Assembly (NCBI GenBank): GCA_035640155.1
Contig: DASQWR010000115.1
Span: 1-5,532, forward strand
Direction of reading: 5' to 3'
Origin: JALYQB01 sp035640155
GTDB lineage: Bacteria; Actinomycetota; Actinomycetes; Mycobacteriales; Pseudonocardiaceae
DNA length: 5,532 nucleotides
Every line of letters starts with the position of its first letter. The first letter of the stretch is position 1. The notes below the pieces were generated by a model. The model searched no databases and had not been told where the DNA came from. It saw only the letters and a list, made by a program, of their open reading frames with translations. Made by a program: the position numbers and the translations under genes. Below are positions 1 to 5,325 of the stretch, in pieces.

Positions 1-160
1 CGGCGAGCTCCGACTCGACGCGCGCCCGAGCGGTGTCCGCGGTGCGGGCGGCCTCGGCAACCGCGGCGCGACGCCCCGCCGCGGCGATCAGCCACGCCAG
101 CAGGCCGCCCACGGCGAGGCCGATGAGCAGTGCGGTGGCCGCGATCGCTGTGCCGTTCAT
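1..160 (-). CDS. rmuC: Probable RmuC family protein, N-terminal part (cut by left edge)
   Basis: Only the first 53 codons are present, starting at the ATG at 160-158; the gene continues beyond base 1. The peptide begins with a short polar stretch (MNGT), then a single hydrophobic segment at about residues 4-28 ending in LLAWLIAAAGRR. After that comes an Ala/Arg/Glu-rich, helix-forming segment that looks like the start of a coiled coil. A membrane anchor followed by a long coiled coil and a cytoplasmic nuclease-like domain is the layout of RmuC, a protein linked to limiting DNA inversions and rearrangements. RmuC genes are often found near ychF in actinobacteria, and ychF is at 4182, which supports the call. 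The catalytic domain lies outside the window, so any other anchored coiled-coil protein remains possible. No clear Shine-Dalgarno sequence is seen upstream of the ATG. Confidence 0.55.
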   Translation of the reverse strand, partial: MNGTAIAATALLIGLAVGGLLAWLIAAAGRRAAVAEAARTADTARARVESELA

Positions 161-241
161 GGGCCCCGAGGGTGCCGCACCACGGCGGCAGAACTGTCGA
201 GGCGCGCCGAACTGACCTCGACCCCGCTCGCCTCGAACGGC

Positions 242-745
242 TTACCGCGGCGTCTCGTGCTCCAGCAGCCAGCGCTTGACTGTGGTTCCCCAGCGAAAGC
301 CGCCCAGCGAGCCGTCGCTGCGCAGCACCCGGTGGCACGGGACGAACAGCGCCGCGGCATTGCGCGCGCAGGCCGAGGCGGCGGCGCGCACGGCCTCGGG
401 CCGGCCGGCCTTGGCAGCGAGCTCGGTGTAGCTCACCGGTGCGCCGGCCGGCACCCCGCGCAGCACGTCCCAGGCCTGCCGCCGGAACGGCCCGGACTGC
501 TGCCGCACCGCGACCGTGTCGACCGCAGCGAGCTCGCCGCGGTGGTAGGCGATCACCGCCGCCGTCACCGCGCCCAGCTCGGCACACCAGTGCGGTTCTG
601 CCGGGCGCAGCGCGGGGGCGACCTGGGGCAGCAGCGCGTGCAGATCCGCCGTCCACCCCGAGGCGAGTACCGTCCCGTCGCCGTCCACCAGCACCGTGAA
701 CGGCCCCACCGGGGTGTCCACCGTGGAGGCGTGTGCTGTCGTCAT
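242..745 (-). CDS. ogt: Methylated-DNA--[protein]-cysteine S-methyltransferase (Ogt/MGMT type)
   Basis: The product (167 aa) is a suicide repair protein that moves the alkyl group from O6-alkylguanine, and less well O4-alkylthymine, onto its own cysteine. The acceptor is Cys137 in the PCHRV motif (136-140). Other family marks are PVSYTELA (103-110, start of the DNA-binding helix-turn-helix), a conserved-type Arg at 120 and Asn129, and the C-terminal GGFRWG...KRWLLEHE segment (148-163). The length is normal for the family. One departure: the usual Asn-Pro before the active-site strand is Asn-Ala here (129-130). I chose the ATG at 745 because its start overlaps the stop of the upstream ada/alkA gene as ATGA. 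A longer reading frame open to 964 has no family similarity in its extra 73 residues and lies inside alkA. The gene is probably translated by coupling to alkA on the same transcript. Confidence 0.93.
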   Translation of the reverse strand: MTTAHASTVDTPVGPFTVLVDGDGTVLASGWTADLHALLPQVAPALRPAEPHWCAELGAVTAAVIAYHRGELAAVDTVAVRQQSGPFRRQAWDVLRGVPAGAPVSYTELAAKAGRPEAVRAAASACARNAAALFVPCHRVLRSDGSLGGFRWGTTVKRWLLEHETPR

Positions 746-2217
746 GCTGTCCGCTCCGTTCTCGCGACCCCTTGGGCCGCGGCTCGCCAGAGGTGCATCC
801 CGGCGTAGGAACGCCAGGGTCGCCACCGCCGGGCGTACGTCCGTAGACCGTCCACGTCGGAGGGCAGGCCGAGCGATGCCGCACCCCGGCGCATCGCCAG
901 GTCCCCGTGCAGCAGCTCGTCGGTGCTGCCGAGCACCCGCAGCACCACGTACCCCGCGGTCCACGGGCCGAGGCCGGGCAGTGCCTCGAGCTCGGCGCGC
1001 AGCTGCTCCGGGTCGCGCCCGGAGTCGACGACCAGCTCGCCGCTTGCCAGCGCCGCCGCCACCGTCCGCACCGCCTGGATCCGGCGGCGCGGGCCGGTGA
1101 GCACCTCGGTGGCGTGCTCGGCCACCGCCTCGGGTGTCGGGAAGAGCCGGGTGAGCTCGCCGTCCGGGGTCTCCAACGGCGCACCCAGCGCCGTGACGAG
1201 CCGCCCTGCCGCGGTGCGCGCCGCCGCCACCGACACCTGCTGGCCGAGCACCGCGCGTAGGACGGTCTCGGCGCCGTCGACGGTTCCCGGCACCCGGACG
1301 CCCGGGGTCGCGCGGACCGGCCCGGTGAGGTGCGGATCGGCCGCGAGTGCGGTGTCGACGGCCGCCGGGTCGGCGTCCAGGTCCAGCAACCGGCGCAGCC
1401 GGCTCACCGCCACCGGGAGGTCGCGCAGGTCGGTCAGCCGCAACGTGGCAGCGATATGGGTCGATGCTGGCCGCAGCACCGCGGTGCCGGCGTCACGGGG
1501 CAGCCGCAGGGTGCGGGAGTAGCCGCCCGCGCTGGCCACCTCCACGCCCGGGACCGCCCGCGCGGCCAGGAACGCGAGCAGGCCGTCCGCGTCGAGCGGG
1601 GCCCGGAACGGCAGCCGCAGTGCGATGGTGCCCGCGGTAACCGGCGTGCCGCGGCGCTGGGCCCGCTCGCGCAAATGGGAGGGCGTGGTGGCGTAGACCG
1701 CCTGCACGGTGTCGTTGAACTGGCGCACCGACGCGAACCCGGCGGCGAACGCGACGTCCGCCAGCGGCAGCGCCGTGGTCTCGATGAGCACCCGGGCGGC
1801 CTGCGCCCGGTGCGCCCGGGCCAGCGCGAGCGCCCCGGCGCCGAGCTCCGCGGTGAGCACCCGATTGAGCTGGCGGGTCGAGTAGCCCAGCCGCGCGGCG
1901 AGCCCGGGAACGCCGTCACGCTCCACCACGCCGTCCGCGATCAGCCGCACCGCCCGAGCGACCAGATCGCCGCGCAGGTCCCACTCCGGGGACCCGGGCA
2001 CGGCGTCGGGCAGGCAACGGCGGCAGGCCCGGTAACCGGCGAGCTGCGCGGCCGCCGCGGTGGGCAGGAAGGCCACGTTCTGCGATTTCGGCGTCACCGC
2101 CGGGCAGGACGGCCGGCAGTAGATGCCCGTAGTGCGGACCGCGACGATGAAGTAGCCGTCAAACCGGGTGTCGCGGGAGGCGACGGCGCGGTAGCAGCGG
2201 GCGTGGCCGAGCAACAT
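742..2217 (-). CDS. alkA: Ada-type Zn domain / AraC regulator / AlkA DNA-3-methyladenine glycosylase fusion
   Basis: The product (491 aa) joins a sensor-regulator of the adaptive response to a base-excision glycosylase. Residues 1-75 form the Ada zinc/methyl-acceptor domain, with RTTGIYCRPSC supplying Cys34 and Cys38, and CRRC supplying Cys65 and Cys68; Cys34 corresponds to the phosphotriester-accepting Cys38 of E. coli Ada. Residues about 83-190 are an AraC helix-turn-helix region (LAARLGYSTRQLNR, then LADVAFAAGFASVRQFN). Residues about 195-310 are the AlkA N-terminal domain. The rest is the HhH-GPD glycosylase: LGQQVS at 324-329, the hairpin LPGLGPWTAGY at 413-423, and the likely catalytic Asp439 in HGDLAMRR. 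The stop overlaps the ogt start (ATGA). The layout matches mycobacterial AlkA (Rv1317c type), which also precedes ogt. A GTG at 2268 would add 17 residues. I prefer the ATG at 2217 because it puts Cys8 and Cys34 where the family has them; neither start has a strong ribosome site. Self-regulation by methylated Cys34 is inferred from Ada. Confidence 0.93.
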   Translation of the reverse strand: MLLGHARCYRAVASRDTRFDGYFIVAVRTTGIYCRPSCPAVTPKSQNVAFLPTAAAAQLAGYRACRRCLPDAVPGSPEWDLRGDLVARAVRLIADGVVERDGVPGLAARLGYSTRQLNRVLTAELGAGALALARAHRAQAARVLIETTALPLADVAFAAGFASVRQFNDTVQAVYATTPSHLRERAQRRGTPVTAGTIALRLPFRAPLDADGLLAFLAARAVPGVEVASAGGYSRTLRLPRDAGTAVLRPASTHIAATLRLTDLRDLPVAVSRLRRLLDLDADPAAVDTALAADPHLTGPVRATPGVRVPGTVDGAETVLRAVLGQQVSVAAARTAAGRLVTALGAPLETPDGELTRLFPTPEAVAEHATEVLTGPRRRIQAVRTVAAALASGELVVDSGRDPEQLRAELEALPGLGPWTAGYVVLRVLGSTDELLHGDLAMRRGAASLGLPSDVDGLRTYARRWRPWRSYAGMHLWRAAAQGVARTERTA

Positions 2218-2315
2218 GCAGGCGATGCTGCCACGTCGCCCGGCCGGGTTCTGGCGGAAATCGGCCACGGTGGTGGAGTGTTTGCCCGCGGTCCGTGCCG
2301 GGTAGGCCGGTGATC
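2218..2315. promoter_or_regulatory. Divergent intergenic region between alkA and the lipoprotein gene
   Basis: This 98-bp stretch separates the start of alkA (minus strand) from the start of the small lipoprotein gene (plus strand). It must hold, or lie next to, promoters for both directions, and it is the natural place for an Ada-type operator. I could not pick out a convincing -35/-10 pair or a clear inverted repeat on either strand. The role is therefore positional inference only. If alkA starts at the GTG at 2268, the region shrinks to 47 bp. GGTAGG at 2301-2306, nine bases before the lipoprotein ATG, is a weak possible ribosome site. Confidence 0.35.
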
Positions 2316-2501
2316 ATGACAACATTTACGGGACGACCCATCCGCACTGCCGCACTCACCGGCACCGCCGCGCTGGCCATGGTCTTCGGCTCGGCATGCA
2401 CCGACACCGTCGAGGACGGCGGCGAGGACGGCGGCGGCATCGTGGAGAACGGCGGCGGTGACAACGACAATGGTGGTGGCGGTGACGACGGTGGCGACTG
2501 A
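2316..2501 (+). CDS. Small Gly/Asp-rich lipoprotein, function unknown
   Basis: This 61-aa product is not recognised as a named family. It starts with a short basic n-region (MTTFTGRPIR), then a hydrophobic stretch (TAALTGTAALAMVFG), then FGSAC at 24-28. That fits the general lipobox pattern of a hydrophobic or small run followed by Ala-Cys. If processed, lipidated Cys28 would anchor only 34 residues outside the membrane. Those 34 contain 14 Gly, 11 Asp/Glu and 3 Asn and no basic residue, so the mature part is strongly acidic and probably unfolded. The ATG at 2316 is preferred over an in-frame GTG at 2295 because GGTAGG lies nine bases upstream and the signal peptide starts cleanly. The stop is 23 bp before the next gene on the same strand, so the two may be co-transcribed. 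The low-complexity tail means chance coding cannot be fully excluded, but the signal sequence argues for a real gene. Confidence 0.65.
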   Translation: MTTFTGRPIRTAALTGTAALAMVFGSACTDTVEDGGEDGGGIVENGGGDNDNGGGGDDGGD

Positions 2502-2524
2502 TCGCGCACAGTAGGCGCCCTGTT

Positions 2525-3109
2525 GTGGGACCCACCAGATGGCAGGACGAGCGCAGCGAGGCCGACTCCCACGCATACGTGCGCCGTTTCGCCGATCTGG
2601 CGGCGCAGGGAACCGACCTGCACGGTGAGGCACGGTTCATGGACGCGCTGCTCGCTCCGGGGTCCCGGGTGCTCGACGCCGGGTGTGGCACGGCGCGACT
2701 CGCTGCCGAGCTGGCCAGACGCGGCCACCAGGTGGTGGGCGTGGACATCGACCCGGTGCTGGTGGCCGCCGCACCGCCGGTACCCGGGCTGCAGGTGCAC
2801 GTCGCAGACCTGGCCGAGCTGCACCTGGACGGTGACCCCTTCGACGCGGCGGTCGCGGCGGGCAACGTCATGGTCTACACCGCACCGGGCACCGAGCGCG
2901 CCGTGCTGCAGCGGCTCGCCGCGCACCTGCGCCCGGACGGCGCGTTGGTCACCGGGTTCGCTACCGACCGCGCCTACTCGCTGGCCGAGTTCGACACCGA
3001 CGCGGCCACGGCCGGGCTGGAGTGCGAGCACCGCTTCGCCACCTGGGACCTGCGGCGCTGGCACCCGGACGCCGACTGGGCGGTCACCGTGCTGCGCCGG
3101 CGCCCGTAG
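2525..3109 (+). CDS. Class I SAM-dependent methyltransferase, substrate unknown
   Basis: The product (194 aa) has the Rossmann-type AdoMet fold. Motif I is VLDAGCGTA at 49-57, the acidic residue ending strand 2 is Asp74 in VVGVDID, and Asp95 in VADLAEL is the usual adenine-contacting position. The PFDAAVAAGNVMVY segment (105-118) forms strand 4. Late strands contain LRPDGALVTGF and a C-terminal AVTVLRRRP. The N-terminal HGEARFMDALL helix is typical of small actinobacterial methyltransferases of this group. None of the motifs identifies the substrate (small molecule, protein or lipid). The GTG at 2525 is the best start, with weak GTAGG nine bases upstream. Its last 15 codons and stop are repeated at 4122-4169 beyond the DNA methyltransferase pseudogene, showing that the 3' end of this gene was the site of an insertion. 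The present C-terminus may be donor-derived. Before that event the gene probably lay 12 bp upstream of ychF. Confidence 0.85.
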   Translation: MGPTRWQDERSEADSHAYVRRFADLAAQGTDLHGEARFMDALLAPGSRVLDAGCGTARLAAELARRGHQVVGVDIDPVLVAAAPPVPGLQVHVADLAELHLDGDPFDAAVAAGNVMVYTAPGTERAVLQRLAAHLRPDGALVTGFATDRAYSLAEFDTDAATAGLECEHRFATWDLRRWHPDADWAVTVLRRRP

Positions 3110-3128
3110 TCTCGCCGTCCCGGGAGCC
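3061..3128 (+). repeat. Upstream copy of 68-bp direct repeat (methyltransferase end / ychF start junction)
   Basis: This segment matches 4121-4188 at 61 of 68 positions, with no gaps and a constant offset of 1060 bp. It contains the last 15 codons and stop of the small methyltransferase gene, the 12-bp spacer, and seven bases equivalent to the start of ychF. Here the ychF GTG equivalent is GGG at 3122-3124, so it is a dead ychF start. Mismatches are at 3067, 3088, 3110, 3115, 3116, 3120 and 3123. The first two are third-codon positions and synonymous. Similarity stops abruptly after 3128. Confidence 0.9.
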
Positions 3129-3194
3129 CTGCCGGGCGAGGGCGGTTGCCGAACACGCCCGTCCCGCGGTCCAGAAAGTGTCACCGGCCGCCGA

Positions 3195-3200
3195 TAGAGT
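3195..3200 (+). promoter_or_regulatory. -10-like TAGAGT placed for leaderless transcription
   Basis: TAGAGT fits the actinobacterial TANNNT -10 element. Its last base is seven bases before the GTG at 3207, so transcription starting at the G of GTG would make a leaderless mRNA. No Shine-Dalgarno sequence lies upstream of this GTG, in agreement. A convincing -35 element is not visible. The site lies inside the inserted cassette, so the gene probably arrived with its own promoter. Confidence 0.45.
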
Positions 3201-3206
3201 CCGGCT

Positions 3207-4102
3207 GTGACCACCGGGCCTGAGCCGCAACAGGAAGTGTTGACGCGGGTGCTGTCCGACGGCGTCACGCACGGCGACGCGCTCGACTGGCTCCCCAAGC
3301 TGCCTCGGCGAGCGTCGGCCTGTTCTTCACCAGCCCGCCCTACGCTGACGCCCGGGGCTACAGCCGCATCCACCCGGACAACTACGTTGAGTGGTTCCTA
3401 CCGTTCGCGCAAGCCATGCTGGCGGCGACCGCGGAGCACGGCAGCCTCGTGCTGAACATCAAGAACCGGGTCGCCAACCGCGGCCCGCTCAAGAGCCAGC
3501 GCCACCCGTACGTCTACCAACTCGTGCTGGCGATGCAGGAGATGGGCTGGCGCTAGATCGAGACCTACATCTGGGCGAAGCCGAACGCGGTCCCCGGCCG
3601 GTTCGGACCGCGCACCAAGGACAGTTTCGAGTACGTCTACCACTTCGCCCGCGGGGTCAAGCCGCTGTTCAACCTCGACGCCATACGGGTGCCTTACCGG
3701 GCCGACGAGGCGGAGATTGCACGCAGGAAACTCGACCGGCTCGGCCGACGCAACACCGACGCCGGGTTCGGGCGCGACCGCACCAAAACCTACCTGCTCG
3801 GCGGCGCCGACCCGGGCAACGTCGTCAGCGTGCCCCAGACCTACAACCAGCACCGCGGCGTGGCCCACACCGCGGCCATGCCGGAAGGACTGGCCGAGTT
3901 CTTCATCCGCGCCGCAAGCCAGGAGGACAGCATCGTCGTCGACCCGTTCGCCGGGGGCGGTACGACGATCGTCGTGGCGAGGCGTCTCGGGCGCCGGGCC
4001 GGGGGCTTCGAGATCCACGAGGCATTCGTCGAGGAGGCCCACCGCCGGATCAGCGCGGACATCGCCGACGATGTCCAGGGCACGCTCATGAGCGTGGGCT
4101 GA
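3207..4102 (+). pseudogene. Broken beta-class DNA methyltransferase (N4-cytosine signature)
   Basis: Pieced together, the gene would encode about 298 residues of a DNA (cytosine-N4 or adenine-N6) methyltransferase. From the GTG at 3207 the frame reads to GDALDWLPKLP. One base is then missing near 3303-3305, and the family sequence continues in another frame. There, catalytic motif IV FTSPPY (3326-3343) matches the classical N4-cytosine signature [LIVMF]-T-S-P-P-[FY]. A TAG at 3554-3556 interrupts GWR*IETYIWAKPN, where relatives usually have Trp, so a single G-to-A change would explain it. The frame then stays open to the TGA at 4102 and includes the AdoMet-binding motif I DPFAGGGTT (3941-3967). 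Motif IV before motif I is the beta-class order. A restart at the GTG at 3689 would lack motif IV and should be inactive. No endonuclease or specificity partner is nearby, so it looks like a former solitary methyltransferase brought in by transfer. Confidence 0.9.
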
Positions 4103-4120
4103 GCGTGGCGGGCTTCGCCA

Positions 4121-4188
4121 GCACCCAGACGCCGACTGGGCGGTCACAGTGCTGCGCCGGCGCCCGTAGACTCGATGTCTCGTGAGCC
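4121..4188 (+). repeat. Downstream copy of 68-bp direct repeat (relic methyltransferase end plus real ychF start)
   Basis: This is the partner of 3061-3128. It preserves a 15-residue in-frame relic of the small methyltransferase C-terminus (HPDADWAVTVLRRRP and stop, 4122-4169), then 12 bp, then the functional ychF GTG at 4182. The nine bases just before it (GCTTCGCCA, 4112-4120) also match 3033-3041 of the intact gene, with 19 bp missing between. The relic may therefore have been longer and partly deleted, although nine bases can match by chance. Confidence 0.9.
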
Positions 4189-5261
4189 TCACCCTCGGCA
4201 TCGTCGGCCTGCCCAATGTCGGTAAGTCCACCCTGTTCAACGCCCTGACCCGCAACAACGTGCTGGCGGCGAACTACGCCTTCGCCACCATCGAGCCGAA
4301 CGTCGGCGTGGTCCCGCTTCCCGACGACCGGCTCGGGCGGCTGGCCGAGGTGTGCTCCAGCGCGCGGGTGGTGCCGGCCACGGTGTCCTTCGTGGACATC
4401 GCGGGCATCGTCGCCGGTGCCTCCGAAGGCGCCGGGCTGGGCAACAAGTTCCTGGCCACCATCCGTGAGGCCGACGCGATCTGCCAGGTCGTGCGGGTGT
4501 TCGACGACCCCGACGTGCTCCACGTCGAGGGCCGCGTCGACCCGTGGGACGACATCTCCACCGTCGAGACCGAGCTGATCCTCGCCGACCTGCAGACCCT
4601 GGAGCGGGCCCTGCCCCGGTTGGAGAAGGAGGCCCGGACGCACAAGGACCGTCGCCACGCGCTGGCGGTGGCCGAAGCGGCCAAGGCCGTCCTGGACGGT
4701 GGACGCACGCTGTTCGCCGCCCGCGGTGAGGTCGACACCGGCGAGCTCGGGGAGCTGAACCTGCTCACCACGAAGCCGTTCCTCTACGTCTTCAACGCCG
4801 ACGAAAAGGTGCTCACCGATCTCGGGCGGCAGGCGGAGCTGCGCGAGCTCGTCGCACCCGCGGACGCCGTGTTCCTCGACGCCAAGGTGGAGTCCGAGCT
4901 CATCGAGCTGGACGAGGAGTCCGCCCGCGAGCTGCTGGAGTCCATCGGGCAGTCCGAGCCCGGCCTGCACGCGTTGGCCCGCGCCGGCTTCCACACCCTC
5001 GGGCTGCAGACCTATCTCACTGCCGGGCCCAAGGAGGCCCGGGCGTGGACCATCCGCAAGGGAGCCACCGCACCCGAGGCCGCCGGGGTCATCCACAGCG
5101 ACTTCCAACGCGGGTTCATCAAGGCTGAGATCGTCTCCTTCCACGATCTTGTGCAGACGGGTTCGCTGCCCGCCGCCCGCGCCGCCGGTAAGGTTCGGAT
5201 GGAGGGCAAGGAGTACATGATGTCCGACGGTGAGGTCGTGGAGTTTCGCTTCAACGTGTAG
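4182..5261 (+). CDS. ychF: Ribosome-binding OBG-family ATPase YchF
   Basis: The product (359 aa) is the nearly universal YchF/OLA1 ATPase, a cytoplasmic P-loop protein that binds ribosomes and is linked to translation and stress responses. The length is normal. Visible motifs are the P-loop GLPNVGKST (9-17), the switch I segment NYAFATIEPNVG (31-42, family usually NYPFATIEPN), and DIAGIVAGASEGAGLGNKFL (72-91) as the G3/switch II region. NADE (205-208) replaces the NKxD of true GTPases, in keeping with ATP preference. A coiled-coil insert covers about 130-185. The TGS domain is at about 275-358, ending DGEVVEFRFNV. The GTG at 4182 is fixed by the family N-terminus. It has no Shine-Dalgarno sequence, because the bases upstream are the repeat carrying the relic methyltransferase end. 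TAGACT at 4167-4172 could act as a -10 element for a very short leader. The insertion has probably cut ychF off from its former upstream co-transcribed neighbour. Confidence 0.98.
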   Translation: MSLTLGIVGLPNVGKSTLFNALTRNNVLAANYAFATIEPNVGVVPLPDDRLGRLAEVCSSARVVPATVSFVDIAGIVAGASEGAGLGNKFLATIREADAICQVVRVFDDPDVLHVEGRVDPWDDISTVETELILADLQTLERALPRLEKEARTHKDRRHALAVAEAAKAVLDGGRTLFAARGEVDTGELGELNLLTTKPFLYVFNADEKVLTDLGRQAELRELVAPADAVFLDAKVESELIELDEESARELLESIGQSEPGLHALARAGFHTLGLQTYLTAGPKEARAWTIRKGATAPEAAGVIHSDFQRGFIKAEIVSFHDLVQTGSLPAARAAGKVRMEGKEYMMSDGEVVEFRFNV

Positions 5262-5303
5262 TTCGGCCCTGTTTCTGCTGGTCAGGGGCTCAAGCGGCCG
5301 GAG

Positions 5304-5325
5304 CGTTCGTCAGTCGTTCGTCAGT
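5304..5325. repeat. Perfect 11-bp tandem duplication over the integrase stop codon
   Basis: CGTTCGTCAGT occurs twice back to back, at 5304-5314 and 5315-5325. The integrase stop (TCA on the plus strand, 5310-5312) lies in the copy nearer ychF. Eleven bases is not a multiple of three, so the duplication changes the reading frame at the gene's 3' end. With one copy, the frame would run four codons on to a TGA at 5292-5290 (minus strand). Confidence 0.85.

Larger units (their letters stand above)
3121..4120 (+). mobile_element. One-gene inserted cassette carrying a decayed DNA methyltransferase
   Basis: The stretch between the two 68-bp repeats holds one recognisable gene, the DNA methyltransferase pseudogene, with its own short promoter region. 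It contains no transposase, integrase, terminal inverted repeats or restriction endonuclease. The repeats carry the junction between two otherwise adjacent chromosomal genes, so the cassette behaves like DNA inserted at that junction by recombination in shared sequence or at an att-like site. Exact ends cannot be set within the repeats; one repeat plus the interior makes a 1060-bp unit. Calling it mobile is inference from the repeats and the gene type. Confidence 0.45.

Noticed and set aside
746..964. N-terminal extension of ogt by 73 codons
   Set aside because: The extension lies inside alkA in another frame, resembles no alkyltransferase, and the ATG at 745 overlaps the alkA stop.
2218..2268. 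GTG start 17 codons upstream for alkA
   Set aside because: The added residues do not resemble the Ada N-terminus; the ATG at 2217 puts the zinc-domain cysteines at family-like positions. It is not fully excluded.
1330..2313. Long open frame on the plus strand (327 codons) opposite alkA
   Set aside because: The peptide is rich in Arg, Gly and Gln, as expected from the complement of alkA codons, and shows no motifs.
3119..3136. Hairpin CCCGG...CCGGG after the small methyltransferase gene
   Set aside because: Five base pairs with no T-run are expected by chance in DNA this GC-rich, and the left arm lies in the repeat.
2159..3373. Long open frame on the minus strand (404 codons) across the lipoprotein and small methyltransferase genes
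   Set aside because: It is antisense to genes with clear motifs, has no recognisable domain, and long antisense frames are expected at this GC content.
3303..3556. Programmed frameshift and stop-codon read-through rescuing the methyltransferase
   Set aside because: No slippery run or downstream structure is evident at the shift, and two unrelated recoding events in one gene are much less likely than two mutations.
3207..4102. Active restriction-modification system
   Set aside because: The methyltransferase has a frameshift and a nonsense codon, and no endonuclease or specificity gene is present in the window.
3391..4185. Plus-strand open frame of 264 codons through the DNA methyltransferase region
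   Set aside because: It is in a different frame from the FTSPPY and DPFAGGGTT motifs and shows no family resemblance; the real gene is the broken one.
4086..5144. Long open frame on the minus strand (352 codons) opposite ychF
   Set aside because: It is a mirror of the ychF codons; ychF itself is certain, and the antisense peptide is low-complexity with no family features.
5264..5300. Possible terminator between ychF and the integrase
   Set aside because: CCCTG (5267-5271) and CAGGG (5283-5287) could pair around an 11-base loop, and CGGCC/GGCCG offers a competing pairing, but the stems are short and there is no T-run, so it is not supported as a terminator.
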